A stretch of DNA of 64,000 nt from Platanthera guangdongensis (GCA_039583875.1 CM077162.1:68321259-68385258), one strand, 5' to 3'. Numbered from the stretch's first letter, positions 22,361 to 34,569 are shown. Notes: generated by a model from the sequence alone, not told the origin. Numbers and translations are program-made.

Positions 22361-23230
22361 CTTGAAAGATATTGTACCTAATCACCTAGAGGGGGGGTGA
22401 ATAGGTGACTTAAATCTTTTTAACTTTTAAGGCAGAATTCAGAATTTATCTCAGAGTTATATCTACTTTTACACAGCAATCACAGAATATCACAAGCACA
22501 CAGTAGACATACAGATTTATAGTGGTTCCCCAAGCTTTGGGTACATCCACTTTTCCCCTTCGCCTATCTAGCAGTGTACTAGATTCGGTCAAACTCCTCT
22601 ACTATCTCAGATCCTCAGATTTTACACTCAGAACCTCAACCAGGTTCCTACAGCTCAGGCCCAAGGCCCTACAACTCAGCTTCTTCACAAAGCCTACACT
22701 CATCTTCTTCACAAAGCCTACACTCAGCCACCAAGGCCTACACTCAGCCACAACAGGCCTACACTCAGAGATACAACTCTCCTACACTCAGGCACACAGG
22801 CCCTACACTCAGCCTTTATAATTACAGGCTTACAAACTCAGATCCCTAAGGATCCTACAAGATATTATGAATACAAAATGTAACCCAAATTACTCAGAGA
22901 CAAGAGAGAAGAGTTGTGAGTTTCTTGATGAGTTCTTGGAAGAACTCAGCTGAAATCAACCTGACTTGGCTTTCTTCAAAGCTTCTTGAATGTAGAACAC
23001 AATAAGATTGATCTCCTCTGCAGTTGATCCTTGATCTCTGCTACTTAAGATTCAGACCAAATCTAAACCCTTCTTCTCAGCCTGGTTCTAACGGCTGACT
23101 TCTTGGATGGAGCTCTCTCTCTCCAACTTCTTAGATCCTCACAGGATTCTTCAAAGAATAGCTAGATCTTCTTTGTATATTGATCACTTGAACTGTTGTT
23201 CAATCATCTCCTTTTGTAGACAGTATAAGC

Positions 23231-23239
23231 CTATTTATA
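23231..23239 (-). promoter_or_regulatory. TATA box of C2 5' LTR
   Basis: TATAAATAG on the minus strand downstream of the U3 array; probable promoter of C2 genomic RNA. Confidence 0.7.
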
Positions 23240-23394
23240 GGCCTTATTCATGGTAACCGGCTGATCTGGTTCATAACTGATTTCTGACAACTCTGACAGG
23301 TGCAGTAGACCGGCTGGAATGGCAGCTGTCAAGTCATCCAGTCAGTTCTTAAAAAATCTGCAACTGTCTGAAAGTGTCGAGACTGTCTGTCTTT

Positions 23395-24351
23395 AAGTGT
23401 CGACACTTATAGACCAAGTGTCGACACAAGTTGACAAAGTGTCGACACTAGCCTTCAAGATGTCGACACAACTCCTTGTGTTGTAGAATGCACTTCTCGA
23501 CACAGCTTCTTCTTCATGTGTCGACACTGATATTGAGTGTCGACACAACACTTTGTTCTTCAGCACTTTGTTGAATTCTTGTAAGTGTCGACACAACACC
23601 TTTGTGTCGACACATCTTCATGTGTTGAACTTGTTTAGTGTCGACACATTTTCTTGGTGTCGACACATGCCTTCAGTGTTGATACTTGCTGAGTGTCGAC
23701 ACAGCTCCTTATGTCGACACATTCTTCTTCTGTTAAGACTTCAGCTGAGTGTCGACACATCCTCTTAGTGTCGACACTTGTACTTAGAATATTTTGTTGA
23801 ACTTTACTGAGTGTCGACACAACTCCTTGTGTCGACACTTTCTTCAAGTGTTGAGTCTTCAGCTGAGTGTCGACACATTCTTTCTTGTGTCGACACTTTC
23901 TTCAAGTGTTGACTCTTTTGCTGAGTGTCGACACATTCTTTCTTGTGTCGACACTTTCTTCAAGTGTTGAGTCTTTTGCTGTGTGTCGACACATTGCTCT
24001 GGGTGTCGACACTTATACTTAGACTCTGCTGACTTTTGCTGAGTGTCGACACATCTTCCAACTGTCGACACTTTCTGATGTAGACACAGTTTCACTGGGT
24101 GTCGACACAACTGCTAAGTGTCGACACTGCTTCACTGCACTTTTCTTCATTGTGTGTCGACACAGCTCCTTGTGTCGACACTTTCTTCCTGGTGTCGACT
24201 CAGCATCACTGGTGTCGACACAATCACTCCAAGTGTCGACACTGCTTGTCTGGGTGTCGACACAATCACTCCAAGTGTCGACACTGCTTGTCTGGGTGTC
24301 GACACAAGTCTTCTTACGTGTCGACACTTTCCTCCCGGGTGTCGACACATG
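23395..24351. repeat. GTGTCGACAC palindrome array in C2 right LTR
   Basis: Counterpart of the left array with about 30 exact copies by eye. Several palindromes intact here are mutated in the left copy and the reverse. Confidence 0.95.
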
Positions 24352-24500
24352 GACTTAGAAACTTTTTCCATCTTTTCTGCAAATACTTAACCTGCACAAG
24401 TAAACTCAAAAATACATCAAATACATTTTGATGTATATCATTGAGTATGGCGAGGCTTCTTCAAATCAGGTACATTAAAACCAATGTACCCAACAATATT

Positions 24501-25449
24501 TTTTTTTTAAAATCATATGGTGCTACTAAAACTATAGTGTTGTTGGTTTTAAAATCATATGATGATATTGTTGATATAATTTGTTTTCTAAATATGTTCA
24601 ACGAGTACAATCTTTTATGTTTGATTAAATTGCAGAAATTAAATGGATAAAGACAAGGGAAAGGCTGTTAAGGCCAGTGAACGGTCATACATTCCTTGGA
24701 CACCACAAATGGACTGTGCTTTATCGACTGCTCTCCTAGAGCAGCAAAATTTGGGGTACAAGGCGGTTAGTGGTTGGAAAAGTGTCGCATACACAGCGAC
24801 AATTCAAGCATTAAAAGAGGTTTGCAACGTCAACATTAGTAAAAAGAAGATAATGGCACGAATAAAAATATGGAATAAATGCTACCAAGAGATATCAACA
24901 ATGCTTGATACGAGTGGATTTGGATGGGATTGAGAGCGCAATGTAGTGAAGGTAGACAGCGAAAATGTTTGAGCAAATTATGTTCATGTAATATTGCAAG
25001 GTAAAAATAAACTTTCAATTTTCTGTCAATTTAAAATTTAATGAGCTTACTCAACTCTAAATTAGTAGGCACACCTGAGAGTAAAGCATTATCGTATCAA
25101 GATGATCGTGAATTGGGGCTACTTAGCTATGATATGTGAGATTGATAGAGCTACAGGTGCTAATGCTGCAACTACATCCGGGGCAATGAATGAGATCCAC
25201 ATTGATGTTTAAGTGGACAATAATGTGGTCGAGGAGATCGAGCCAGAGACCAAGACGAAGAAGAAAACAACAGCGGCGAAAATAATTGCAGATGTTGTTT
25301 CAGCAATAGCGAGGAACATGGAACACGAGAGCAGTGTTACTTCTCAACCGACACATCCGATCTCAAGGGAAGACAGGATATATGCGCCACTTGCAGCTAT
25401 CACAGATCTGACAGAGGACGAGGTCATATAGGCTATTGAAATGCTGAGT
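24501..25449 (+). pseudogene. H1: Harbinger Myb/SANT-like DNA-binding protein remnant
   Basis: ATG at 24643. The first 96 codons give a Myb/SANT-like domain (WTPQMDCALSTALLEQQ, then KSVAYTATIQALKEV and KIWNKCYQEIS), the partner that directs Harbinger transposase to the element ends. After a TGA at about 24931 the reading continues: an AG/GTAAAAAT to ATTAG stretch at 25001-25065 looks like a short intron, then EIDRATGANAATTSGAMNE near 25140 and an acidic C-terminal part to about 25449. Several stops. Bases 24501-24642 are AT-rich and repeat motifs found left of C2. Confidence 0.7.
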
Positions 25450-25789
25450 GTCGACGACATCAAGAGTGAGTGTTCATGCATTTGTCGTTGTCAATCAGGA
25501 GGACTTGGCTACGCTAACATTTACGGAGTTAATTTTCTGGGATCCAAATATATTGCAATGTTATGTTATGTCATAAACTATATTTTTAATTTTGTGAACT
25601 TTGGTGATGTGAGACATTATTTGTTGATGTTGGTTTTTATTTAAAAATTTTTTTGTCAATTTTAATGTTATAAAATTAAATTTTTAATTCCAACCGTTGA
25701 AATCAGACATGCAGCCGATCATCGGAATTATCAATTCAAATGTTGATGACAGAATTCATGTAGTTAGCCGAACAATAGAATTGGAATTG

Positions 25790-25873
25790 ACTTGAATTCC
25801 TATTACTACAGGAATCGGAATTGAAGTCAATTCCTATTCCTGCATCTCAACTTTTGCGAAACGAACGGAGCAT
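25790..25873 (+). repeat. Candidate 3' terminus of H1
   Basis: GGAATTGGAATTGACTT-type palindromic A/T-rich sequence followed by GCGAAACGAACGGAGC resembles Harbinger subterminal and terminal sequences (GGAATT repeats, then a GCGAACCAAACG-like end). The matching left end is not in the window, so this is tentative. Confidence 0.35.
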
Positions 25874-25903
25874 GAAACTGAATAGGAGGTGCTCAGTACT
25901 AAT
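25874..25903 (+). repeat. 30-base copy of C4 coding sequence next to the H1 end
   Basis: Bases 25874-25903 match 29204-29233 in the same orientation with two differences (GAAACTGAATAGGAGGTGCT plus ten more). 29204-29233 lies within copia remnant C4. Confidence 0.8.
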
Positions 25904-26408
25904 AAAGATTGCACGATCATTATTTCAATGGTTTATGATTATTTTTCAAATACGATCATATTCGAAAATACAGTCGTATCTAACGACAAAGGATCTAAGC
26001 CGTTGAAATTATGGTTAATACGGTTAGATTTGTCCTGCGCACGGAACAACAGTACGTTATATGCACCAAAAGTTTTGCAATCCAAAGGTTGAAATCCAAA
26101 TTGAAAATTACAGTCATATTTTTTTCAACTGTAAATTCCGATTTTGATTTCTACCGTTAGATTACCGATTTTTACTGTCAGAATTCCTCTAGCACACACT
26201 TTTGTGTGTGACGGACACAGCAAAAAATACCCCCTAATCCAAAGCTAAAAAAACTAACTTTAAGAAAAAAAAACCACACGTCGATCTATGGCTTGGATGG
26301 CATTCTACGCACACTGCTCAGAGATGCATGAATCAAAGTAAAGTAAAAAAGCGAAGCTTGTTTTGACTCAAATATATCAACAAAATATTAGTTAATGATC
26401 TAATACTG
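25904..26408. other. AT-rich spacer, no gene seen
   Basis: No coding similarity recognised. One short perfect hairpin, CACACAC-TTTT-GTGTGTG, lies at 26193-26210. Confidence 0.6.
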
Positions 26409-26776
26409 TTAGAATTTTGAAATTATAAATATTAACAGTAACGGTCCATTCGGTTCAAGGGTTTTGACCCGTGGAAATGATTTTCGGCATAAATAAATTA
26501 AGTTGGTCGTTCGGTTCACAGGTTTTACGGGCGGTTTTGGAATTTGTCGAAATCCAGGTTTTCAGGAGCACGTCTCGCCAATTCTTTGTAATTTCACTCA
26601 AAGCATCCGAGTGATGATTAAAGTGGAATCACCTACTCGTTGCCCCTAGGTGGGTATAAATAGGCAAACCGAAGGAGTTTCTACGGGTATTGGATATCCG
26701 TGTATCCGACACGACCCGTTATGCCTCTGAACCCGTTAATTGTCCAAATATACATCAACAATCTCCTCTTATATTT
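26409..26776 (-). repeat. Candidate LTR and polypurine tract of C4
   Basis: On the minus strand AAGAGGAGAT at about 26764-26776 is followed by TGTTGATGTATATTTGG at 26762 downwards, the purine-tract/LTR layout seen in C1 and C2. The other end may be TGTTAGAA at 26409. A TATAAATAGGC lies at 26655 on the plus strand. Two GTTCGGTTCA-like direct repeats at about 26450 and 26510 are unexplained. No partner LTR. Confidence 0.35.
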
Positions 26777-27469
26777 GTGACAAATAACGTATACGTTTCG
26801 GAGTGCAGAAAGTGGAGAGTATCAAAATAAGTTTTCGACTTTACACATTTTCATAAGAGTTAGCACAGTTTAAAATAAAACATAAACATGAGTTTTAAAC
26901 AATAACAAAAAACCATCCAAAAAACATAAATGTGCTACTACATAATAAATAAGTCTTGGAAAAAAATGGTAATGGATAAACGTGTAACAATTTTACTCAG
27001 AGAGTAGATCATCATCATCCAAGTCAAAGTCAACTTTCTCTCATCCATCTTCACCAGTGCCTGCAAGGAATTTCATGAGTCAAACTCTATGAATTCATAA
27101 ACATATGCAGTGATGTATCAAAGTAAACTAGCTCTACCTAAACGAGCTACTACTTGTAGCAGTAGTGAAGTAATACTATCAGCATCTCTATCCAGTCTAG
27201 CTAGGACCAATCAAGTTTTGATTTTAATAAATCAAACGTTGTTATCTTACTCATTAGTGATCACTATGTACCTCATCATATGGCTTGACACACCGTCATT
27301 TGCAACATTATCAAATGTGAAATAATGTGTTATGATCACTAATGTTAGACTAACTCATACAACAACTTTCTATTCTCAGTTGAATAATTCTCAAATCGGC
27401 TTACAACGAGAAAGATGTTCAGTCATCAGGTGTGGAATGACTAGCATCTAACCATCTTGGGCTTTCATC
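26777..27469. other. Spacer between C4 LTR and C4 coding remnant, no gene seen
   Basis: AT-rich, no convincing protein similarity; probably the decayed 3' untranslated part of C4. Confidence 0.5.
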
Positions 27470-29525
27470 AAGAAATTATTTGGGGTTTCAGTCTGTTATT
27501 AGATGTTTGAATATTGCGACTATAAGTTCTTGCTATCAAAACATATACACAGGAGGAAGTTTCATATTTCTATGAACTTTAATCTCATCTCCTCCGATGT
27601 TTTGATTGTGAAAACTCTGTTTAAGCCATTTTTCAAGGCGTCTGCAACATTATATTTCGATCTCATATTCATAAGGGTTATAATCTTTTGACTCGTGAGA
27701 GAGGTCAACCAGGTTTATTTCATCCGGAGCTGCCTTCTTTTGTTATTGAACAAAATGTTCGTAGCAATCATTTTCGTAGCCTGATTGTTGCAGTAAACTG
27801 CAACAAAACTTAACTTTAGGCTCGATAGTGAAATATTCATCACCAAATCTCTTATTCACTCCGCTTCTTCTCCCACCAAAGCTAGAACGTAGAGTTCGGA
27901 TTCCATAGAAGATAGTGCAATACATGATTGTCTCTTGGACTTTCAGGATACAATTGCTCCTCCTATTGTGAATATAAATCCACTAGTGGACTTGCTGTCA
28001 TTTAATTTTGAGCACCATGATGCATCAGAATATCCTTCCAAAACTAGAGGATGACCATGGTAACATAAAGCATACGTTTGGGTGTGCTTTAGGTATCGCA
28101 TCAGCCTATCAAAGACATCCCAATGGTCTTGGTTAGAATTACTATTGAATCTGGTTAACATGTCAACCGTAAAGGCTATGTCAGGTCTACTGCAGACCAT
28201 AGCATACATGAGACTACCAATCAGTTTAGCAGAATCTAAGGTCTAAGCACGACTCCATCATTGGGCTTCAAGCGATTATTGTAATCGTAAGGTGTCTCCA
28301 CTGCTCTACGTTCACTGTATCCCCACGTGTCAGACATGCACTTTATGTAGTGGCTTTGACTGAGAGAAATGTCATTTTTCCCAAAGTTCACTTGCATGCC
28401 TAGTATAGTATCAGCTATACCTAGGTCTTTAATATTAAACTCTTTCATTAGTTTTAACTTGATGTCATCGACTACAGATTGATCAAAACCAAGAATCAGC
28501 ATATCATTCACATACAAGCATATTATAGCGACTTTGTTCGATCTATGACGTATATAAAGACATTTGTCCGATAGACTCGACACGAATCTCATGTTCCTTA
28601 TACTGTAGTCAAACTTCTCATGCCATAATTTTGGTGTTTGTTTTAGTCTGTATAGCAATTTAATTAACTTAAACACCTTACTTTCGTGACCGTCTACTAA
28701 GAAACCTTCAGGTTGCCTCATGTATATTTCTTCAGTCAGATCTTTGTTCAAGAATGTAGTCTTAACATCCATTTGATGAACAATAATGATCTCAAATAGA
28801 CGCAATATCAAGTAGGATCCTAATGATTGCTAAGTGACACACTAGTGAATATATATCAAAATAATACACTCCACTAACTTGTGTGAAACCTTTAGCCATC
28901 AGGCGTGCTTTATACTTAGATACGCTACCATCAGGATTGAGTTTCTTTTGCAGAATCCACTTACACCGTATAGTTTTAGCCCCATTTGGCTTATCAACCA
29001 ACGTCCAGGTATTGTTCTGAAGAAAAGAGTTCATCTCTTCATCAATAGCTTCTTTCTAGAGTAATGAATCTCTTAATCTCATCGCGTCCTGATAGGTGGA
29101 TGGATCAACATCAACGTGGTAAGTGAGAAATTCACTACCAAAGGTTCTGGGAGTTCGCACTCTCACCGAAGTCCTTCTAGACTCTAGGACACTATTGTCT
29201 ATCGAAACTGAATAGGAGGTGCTCGGTACTGATTCAGGTTCTTCCTTAGTAATAGTTATTTGCATACTTGGGATTGTCAGGTCTTTATCCTTAAGGAACT
29301 TATCCTCAAAGAACACAATATCCATAGATTCAATAATTATATTATTAGACAGTTCTAAGAATCTATCTGCAACACTATCTTCAGCACAACCTAAGTAGAC
29401 ACACGTGTTGGTCCTAGGTCCAAGTTTAGACTGTCTAGGGTTAGAGACCCTAACATAGGCTATGCAGCCCTAGGTCTTAAGTCTAGTTATAGACGGGGTT
29501 CTCTTAAACCAAAGCTCATAAAGCA
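27470..29525 (-). pseudogene. C4: decayed copia pol (integrase end, RT, RNase H)
   Basis: Read from 29525 down: the integrase C-terminus and linker (YELWFKRTPS, then CIAYVRV), the conserved RT entry (KWILQKKLNPDGS, KARLMAKGFTQ), MDVKTTFLNKDLTEE, YRLKQTP, YVNDMLILG (Asn replaces the first Asp of YVDD), then RNase H (GYSDASWCS, STSGFIF) and scattered RNase H tail segments to about 27470. Many stops and frameshifts. The RT type differs from C1-C3 and belongs to a non-SIRE copia lineage. Gag, protease and the start of integrase are absent because G2 begins at 29526. Confidence 0.8.
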
Positions 29526-29554
29526 TGAACACCCTAAATTCCAGAGTTGGGAAA

Positions 29555-30085
29555 AATTGGGTGACACGGCTTGGGACACAGGCGTGTCCCAGGGCGTGTC
29601 CTTCTTGGGTGAGCAGTCGACGAGTGGCCGAAAAAATTCGGTCGACGATTATCGAGTGCAGGGTACACGGCCTGTGACACGGGCGTGTCCTCGTGGGTCG
29701 ACGAATTTCAGGTCGACGAAGTTGATTCGGTCGACGATTGTCGAGTGCAAAGTACACGGCCTGTGACACGGGCGTGTCACAGGGCGTGTCCTCGCGGTTC
29801 GACGAATTTCAGCTCGATGAAGTTGAGCTGGGGCGTGTCTGGTGCCGTGTATGAGCACACGGCCTAGGACACGGGCGTGTCACAGGACATGTCCCTCTCG
29901 GGTTGATCTCGATTTTGTGCATCCTGAAGAACATGGCTACAGACACGGGCGTGTCTGAAGGCGTGTCGGGTGACACGGCCCGTGACATAGGCGTGTCACA
30001 TGGCGTGTACTGGATTGGATAAGTCGGTTGAGCACCGCTTGAGGTACACGACCTGGGACACGGGCGTGTCACACGCTGTGTCAGG
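29555..30085. repeat. GACACGGGCGTGTC palindrome array in G2 LTR
   Basis: Repeated GACACGGGCGTGTC and half-sites GGGCGTGTC, mixed with TCGACGA/TCGTCGA motifs (for example 29617-29720). Same motif families as G1 and G3 LTRs. Confidence 0.85.
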
Positions 30086-30660
30086 CAAAAAAATATGATT
30101 TTGTGGCAAAATCGTGGCTGCCCATTTCTTCAGCTATGATCCAATAGCTGAGGTGCCTCCCTGCTTCCTTATGGCCGTGGATGAGAAGGGAATTCTCATT
30201 TCTCATTTGGCCTTCATCTTTCTAAAGTCCTAGAGAGAGAAAGAGAGGAAGAAGGAGGAGGAGGAAGAGAAGTTGGCCACTGGTGGTGCTGCGGAGTTCC
30301 GATAAGAGATCTGAGGCCAGCATTGCGGAGGAAAAGTTGTTGCGGTTCTTTCCAGCCAGCTAGGAGCTCATGGCGCCAAAGCGACCTTCGAGGGTAACGA
30401 CTTTTCTTCCTAGCCATATGAAGGCTTCCATTTTGGCATGTGAATATGATTCCCACACCAGAGGGTGGCGTGTTATGGGAGTCTCTTGGGTTGATTCATG
30501 GAATCCCCAATCGTTTGGCATATAGATCCAGAAAAGGAGTACAGAATAGGCATTCTGTGTGAAGCCCATCTGGACAGGTTGGTCTGGATTGGTGATGTTG
30601 CATATACGCATCGAAGAAGACTCTGTGATAAACATGTAGTTTAAGAAGTCGACGAGTTAG

Positions 30661-30898
30661 ACCTGCGAAGGGCAGTAGCAGGAAGTACTGGAGTGGTAGT
30701 CCAGGAAAATACCTGTATAATGCTTGTGTTGTTGGGTTGTACCTACGAAGGGCAGTAGCAGGAAGTACTGGCATGATAAGCTAGGAAATACCCTTGATGC
30801 TTGGAATGTTTAGTGGGTTGTGCCTGTGAAGGGGAGTAGCAGGAAGTACTGGCTTGGCAGGCCAGGAAAATACCCTCAAGTGATGCACGGTTAAGCCT
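30661..30898. repeat. Tandem repeat, three units of about 80 bases, in G2 LTR
   Basis: Units start at 30661, 30741 and 30822. Each begins with an ACCTGCGAAGG-like sequence, holds GCAGGAAGTACTGG and ends CCAGGAAAATACC. Not seen in the G3 LTRs. Confidence 0.9.
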
Positions 30899-31977
30899 GG
30901 GGATGGAAAGTGAGTTCTATCGCTAACGCGAGGCGTGGCTCCTAGGTAACCGATGAATGTGAAGCCAGTTCTGTGAGAATGGGCTGGTTATGAGTGAACT
31001 GATGAGTTCACCTAAAGGAAACAGGTAAGGTGAAACCAACTCACTTCTTTTATGTAGCCGCGAGTACGATATACTCAATGATGGCAAGGCAACTTGAGCA
31101 ACGGGGGGTGGATGATCCGACCTGCGCTATGTTCGTCCGATGTGAGACCTGAAAGTGCGGTCTGTTGGAGCGCATATCAAGAGTCTTAGTCCTGCGTGTC
31201 ATGACACAATGGGGGGATACGGGCCAATCCTGGTACATTAAGACTAAAGTCTCCCGCTGCACGCCATGGAGCAAAATGCTCAATAGTTACCGTTGGGTTG
31301 CAACCCTGATATGGTGGTGGCACCATGGTTTGTCGGTACACCAAGAATGTGCCCTGAGTGCGCGGATCGTCGGGTCGCATGGCTGACAGTTGTGATGGCA
31401 TGTATGTGTGTGAGAGCACATTATATGATATACATGTTTGCCTATGAAATGCTATGCCTGTAGGGAAGGAATACCACTACCCCGGGAAAGGGGTGAGGTC
31501 ATTATAATTTGGTCAGTTGAATGCTGACCGTTGTTTGTTTGCCACCGTTGAGTGGGTTGTCCCTGTGTAGGTGCTGGAGAGCCAAACGGGATGCATAAAG
31601 GATGAGGTTCCTGCTGCTATTGCTGCTACTGTTAGCCCTCGAAGGCTAAATGAAAATACTATGTTTGATTATATGTGCCCGGCCTGCGCGCTAATGTTTG
31701 AGGCCACTGTTGTGTAATGCCCTGTAAGGCTATAAGGCCAGTTGACTTTATATTTGCTACGATTCCTGTTTATATAAATTTGGAGCTTTTATATGGTGGA
31801 CATTCATGTGTGTGTGTGTTCAACTTCGTGTTATAGGCTTCCAATAGAATGCAATGAGGTAGGATGCGTAACTCTGGTATCACTACGTGACTTCCCTGCT
31901 TGTTTTATGGTATATGATGTGGGGTCCCGGCCGGACCTTCTAGTATATACTTGTGAACGAATGGAGTCATTACATTT

Positions 31978-31990
31978 TTGGTATTAGAGC
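31978..31990 (+). promoter_or_regulatory. G2 primer binding site
   Basis: TTGGTATTAGAGC, three bases after the LTR; one change from the Met-tRNA complement TGGTATCAGAGC. Confidence 0.8.
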
Positions 31991-32196
31991 TGTCTCAGTC
32001 TTTTCCTTTCGAATTCGTGGTCGAATTCTTTTGTGGGGTGGCGAGCACGTGTTTGTGCGAACCATGTTAACACTAATAAACTCGTGAATGTCCAACTTAG
32101 GAATGCAAATACATGTGTTTGAGGAACCTGCGCATTCCTATTTTGTTGTTATTGCTTGTGTGTGGTCGCTAATGTGAGTGTCTTGTTCACCTATAG

Positions 32197-32804
32197 GTGA
32201 CACGGAGTGGTGCGGGGCAATCGGAGCCCTAACGTTCTGATGAAAGTACGACACCAGCTGAGGTGCCTACACCTCTGCCTTCTGCGGAAACTATGCGATT
32301 AGTTGCTGAGGCATTATTTTCCATGATCCAAGCACAACCAATTGGGCAGGCGCAATGGCAGGCGCAGCCGGCATTGAGGCCAGAACAGGTTGCGGCAAGG
32401 CTAGAACCTGTAGCAGCTGTGGAACCTCGAGCAGCTGAGAAGCAGTTGAAGCAGTTCATGAGTTTCAACCCACCTACGTTTATGGACTTGGGATCCCCTA
32501 CGCAGGCTGAGGATTGGTTATCGCGCGTCAAGCGGATTATGATGGCGATTGGAACGGAGGAACATCAGAAAGTCACCTTAGCCACCTTCTCGCTAGAAGG
32601 AGAGGCTCGTTTATGGTGGGATGAGATGGAACTACACCACTTAGCGGGTCAACCGTTAACACAAGTGTCGATGGAAGAATTCTCGAGACTCTTCCTAGCA
32701 AAGCACCTCCCGGCGACACAGCGTATTGCCAAGGAGAACGAATTCCAAAGGCTAACGTAAGGTGAAGGAAGTGTTGACATAAACCTGCATGACTTCACGA
32801 GGTT
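32197..32804 (+). pseudogene. G2 gag, part 1 (broken by G1)
   Basis: The frame opens at GTG 32197 right after CTATAG, as in G3; no ATG is there, so a leader exon is possible. Stops at 32230 (TAA) and 32758 (TAA). Gypsy gag landmarks: MSFNPPTFMDLGSP, AEDWLSRVKRIM, ARLWWDEME, SMEEFSRLFLAKHLP and then DFTRLG at the G1 break. The protein resumes at 44705. Confidence 0.8.
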
Positions 32805-33287
32805 GGGATTGTAATGCCCCCGGTTTTTCTTTGTTTTGTTTGATCCTGGATTGGCGTTACGATGACGCATTTTTCGGCCCTTCGCCGTTGTAGAGCGTGG
32901 TCCTAGCTCTTTAGGTTCCTTGTGTAGCCTGGTTGTAGCCTGTTGGCGAGTTTCCCCAACTAGCCGGAGTCTGTTTTTGGTGACTCGGTTGGGCCTCTTA
33001 GGGAAATGCTTGTGTTTTGGCTTCGGGAGGTGTTAGCCCGAGCGTGCAATCATCGGATGTTGTTTTCGACCTCACCGTTGTTTTCGTAGCTTGGGTGTTT
33101 AGCTACGGTGCGAGTTTTGGTCGAAGTCCGGGATCGATCGTTTTCGCGTCATTTCGACGATTGTTTTTGTTAGCTGTAATGTTTGCAATGTTTGATGTGT
33201 TGCGCGTGCCCTGATGTGGCCGAGCTTGTAGGCTGGTGCCTTGTCTTTTTGCTAAGGAGTTAGCAGGTTTCTTTTTTTGTAAGTTTG

Positions 33288-33835
33288 GGTGACACGGCCT
33301 GGGTCACGGGCGTGACCCAGGGCGTGTCGTGCTCGGGTAGAGCTCTCTTTTTTTGTGGTCGACAATTTCTGGTCGACGGGTGTTTTTGGTAGGAACACGA
33401 CCTGTGACACGGGCGTGTCACGGGGCGTGTCCCCCTTCGGTTCGTCGAGCTGCGCTCGATGGTCGTCAGGCGGTGTTTTAGTGAGTGCACGGCCGTATCA
33501 CGGGCGTGTCGTATCGGACACGGGCGTGATACTGGGCGTGTCTCTCTGTTCAACGATCGGCGCTCCATGATCGTCGAGCGGTGTTTGAGTTGGTACACGG
33601 CCTGTGACATGGGCGCGTCACAGGGCGTGTCACCTGTTTCGTCGAGCGGAGATCGACGTTCGTCGAGTGGGTAGGTGTGTGAGTACACGCCCCGTGACAC
33701 GGGCGTGTCGGGCCGTGTCACGGGCGTGTCTGGGGCGTGTCCCGTGTTTCGTCGAATGGAGATCGATGTTCGTCGAGTAAGTACACGCCCCGTGACACGG
33801 GTGTGTCGGGCCGTGTCACAGGCGTGTTCCGTACT
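33288..33835. repeat. GACACGGGCGTGTC and TCGTCGA array in G1 5' LTR
   Basis: About 15 GACACG/CGTGTC palindromes or half-sites, interleaved with TCGTCGA motifs. TCGTCGAGCGGAGATCGACG at 33639-33658 differs by one base from the copia C1 20-mer. The partner array lies at 41975-42515. Confidence 0.9.
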
Positions 33836-34569
33836 TTTTCTCCTGAGAGCATCTTTTGTTGTCGTGAACTGTTTTTCCTACTCATTTTCATCGTTCCCGG
33901 GCCTGGAGAGCTTCCAGCGGAAGGGTTTTGAGAGGAGGCGGTGGTTCTCTTTTGGCCGGTGTTTGCGTGAGGAGGCTCATTTTTCTCGTGCAATAGCGGA
34001 TTTGGCTTGCTCTCATCTACATCTTCCCTTCCATGTAACTTTTTCTTGATTTAGGGTTGATTCTAGGAGTTGATAATATCTGATTTCTTTTCTTTTCCTC
34101 AGTTTCAGCTTTGGTCTTCTAGATGGCCGATCTTGCCGCCGGAGCCAAGCTGTGGTGTAGCTGTTGTTTTTTCGGGAGGTAGAGGCAAGTGGCTCCCTGG
34201 CCCTTGCCAAATTATTTCTAACCCTTACTCTATTTTTATTTCCTGTGCAATACTTCTGTTCTCTTTATTTTTTTCCTCCTTAGAAATTAGAGCAATATGA
34301 TGCCTTTTTCCTTCATTTCAGTCATGGGCTGCTTCATTGTTTTTTTACAATTAAATCAATGTCCTCTCTCTTGTCTGAGGTTTGGTGTCCAGTGGGTAGC
34401 TAGAGTTAGGGTGAGGCTGAGGTTAGTTACAGTTTAGGTTTAGTTGTGGTAGCCCCGAGTAGTTAGGATGGAACGGAGGGTTGGGATTAAATTTCCAACT
34501 CTCTGTTTTCGCACGTTGAGAGAGAGTTTAGGCTGCAGTTTTAACTAAAACTTACGTTTAACCTAAGTG

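Larger units (their letters stand above)
11269..24495 (-). mobile_element. C2: complete SIRE-type Ty1/copia retrotransposon
   Basis: A 13.2 kb element on the minus strand with paired LTRs, target duplication, Met-tRNA primer site, gag, PR, IN, RT-RH, a third 3' reading frame and a purine tract. The LTRs look nearly identical by eye, apart from point changes and an 11-base gap near 11388 in the right copy, so insertion is fairly recent. Gag, PR and IN share one frame broken by six stops; RT is displaced by a frameshift at about 18470. It splits H1. Confidence 0.95.
22363..24495 (-). repeat. C2 5' LTR (right, 2133 bases)
   Basis: Near-identical partner of 11269-13412, with the palindromic array at 23395-24351 and the TATA box at 23231-23239. 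Lacks 11 bases present in the left copy near 11388. Confidence 0.95.
29526..31974 (+). repeat. G2 5' LTR
   Basis: It starts about TGAACACCCTAAATTCC where C4 stops and ends CATTACA just before the primer site. The end region (GGGGTCCCGGCCGGACC) matches the G3 LTR end. It holds a CACGGGCGTG array at 29555-30085 and an 80-base tandem repeat at 30661-30898. Its 3' LTR is outside the window, so the start is set by comparison only. Confidence 0.65.

Noticed and set aside
26440..26560. Paired GTTCGGTTCA motifs as ends of a small DNA transposon
   Set aside because: They are in direct rather than inverted orientation and no flanking duplication is visible.
33017..34300. Open frames in G1 LTRs (for example 33017-33214, 33675-34049, and partners at 41704-42741)
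   Set aside because: They lie wholly in LTR sequence, follow the palindromic repeat and decay differently in the two LTRs. No known domain.
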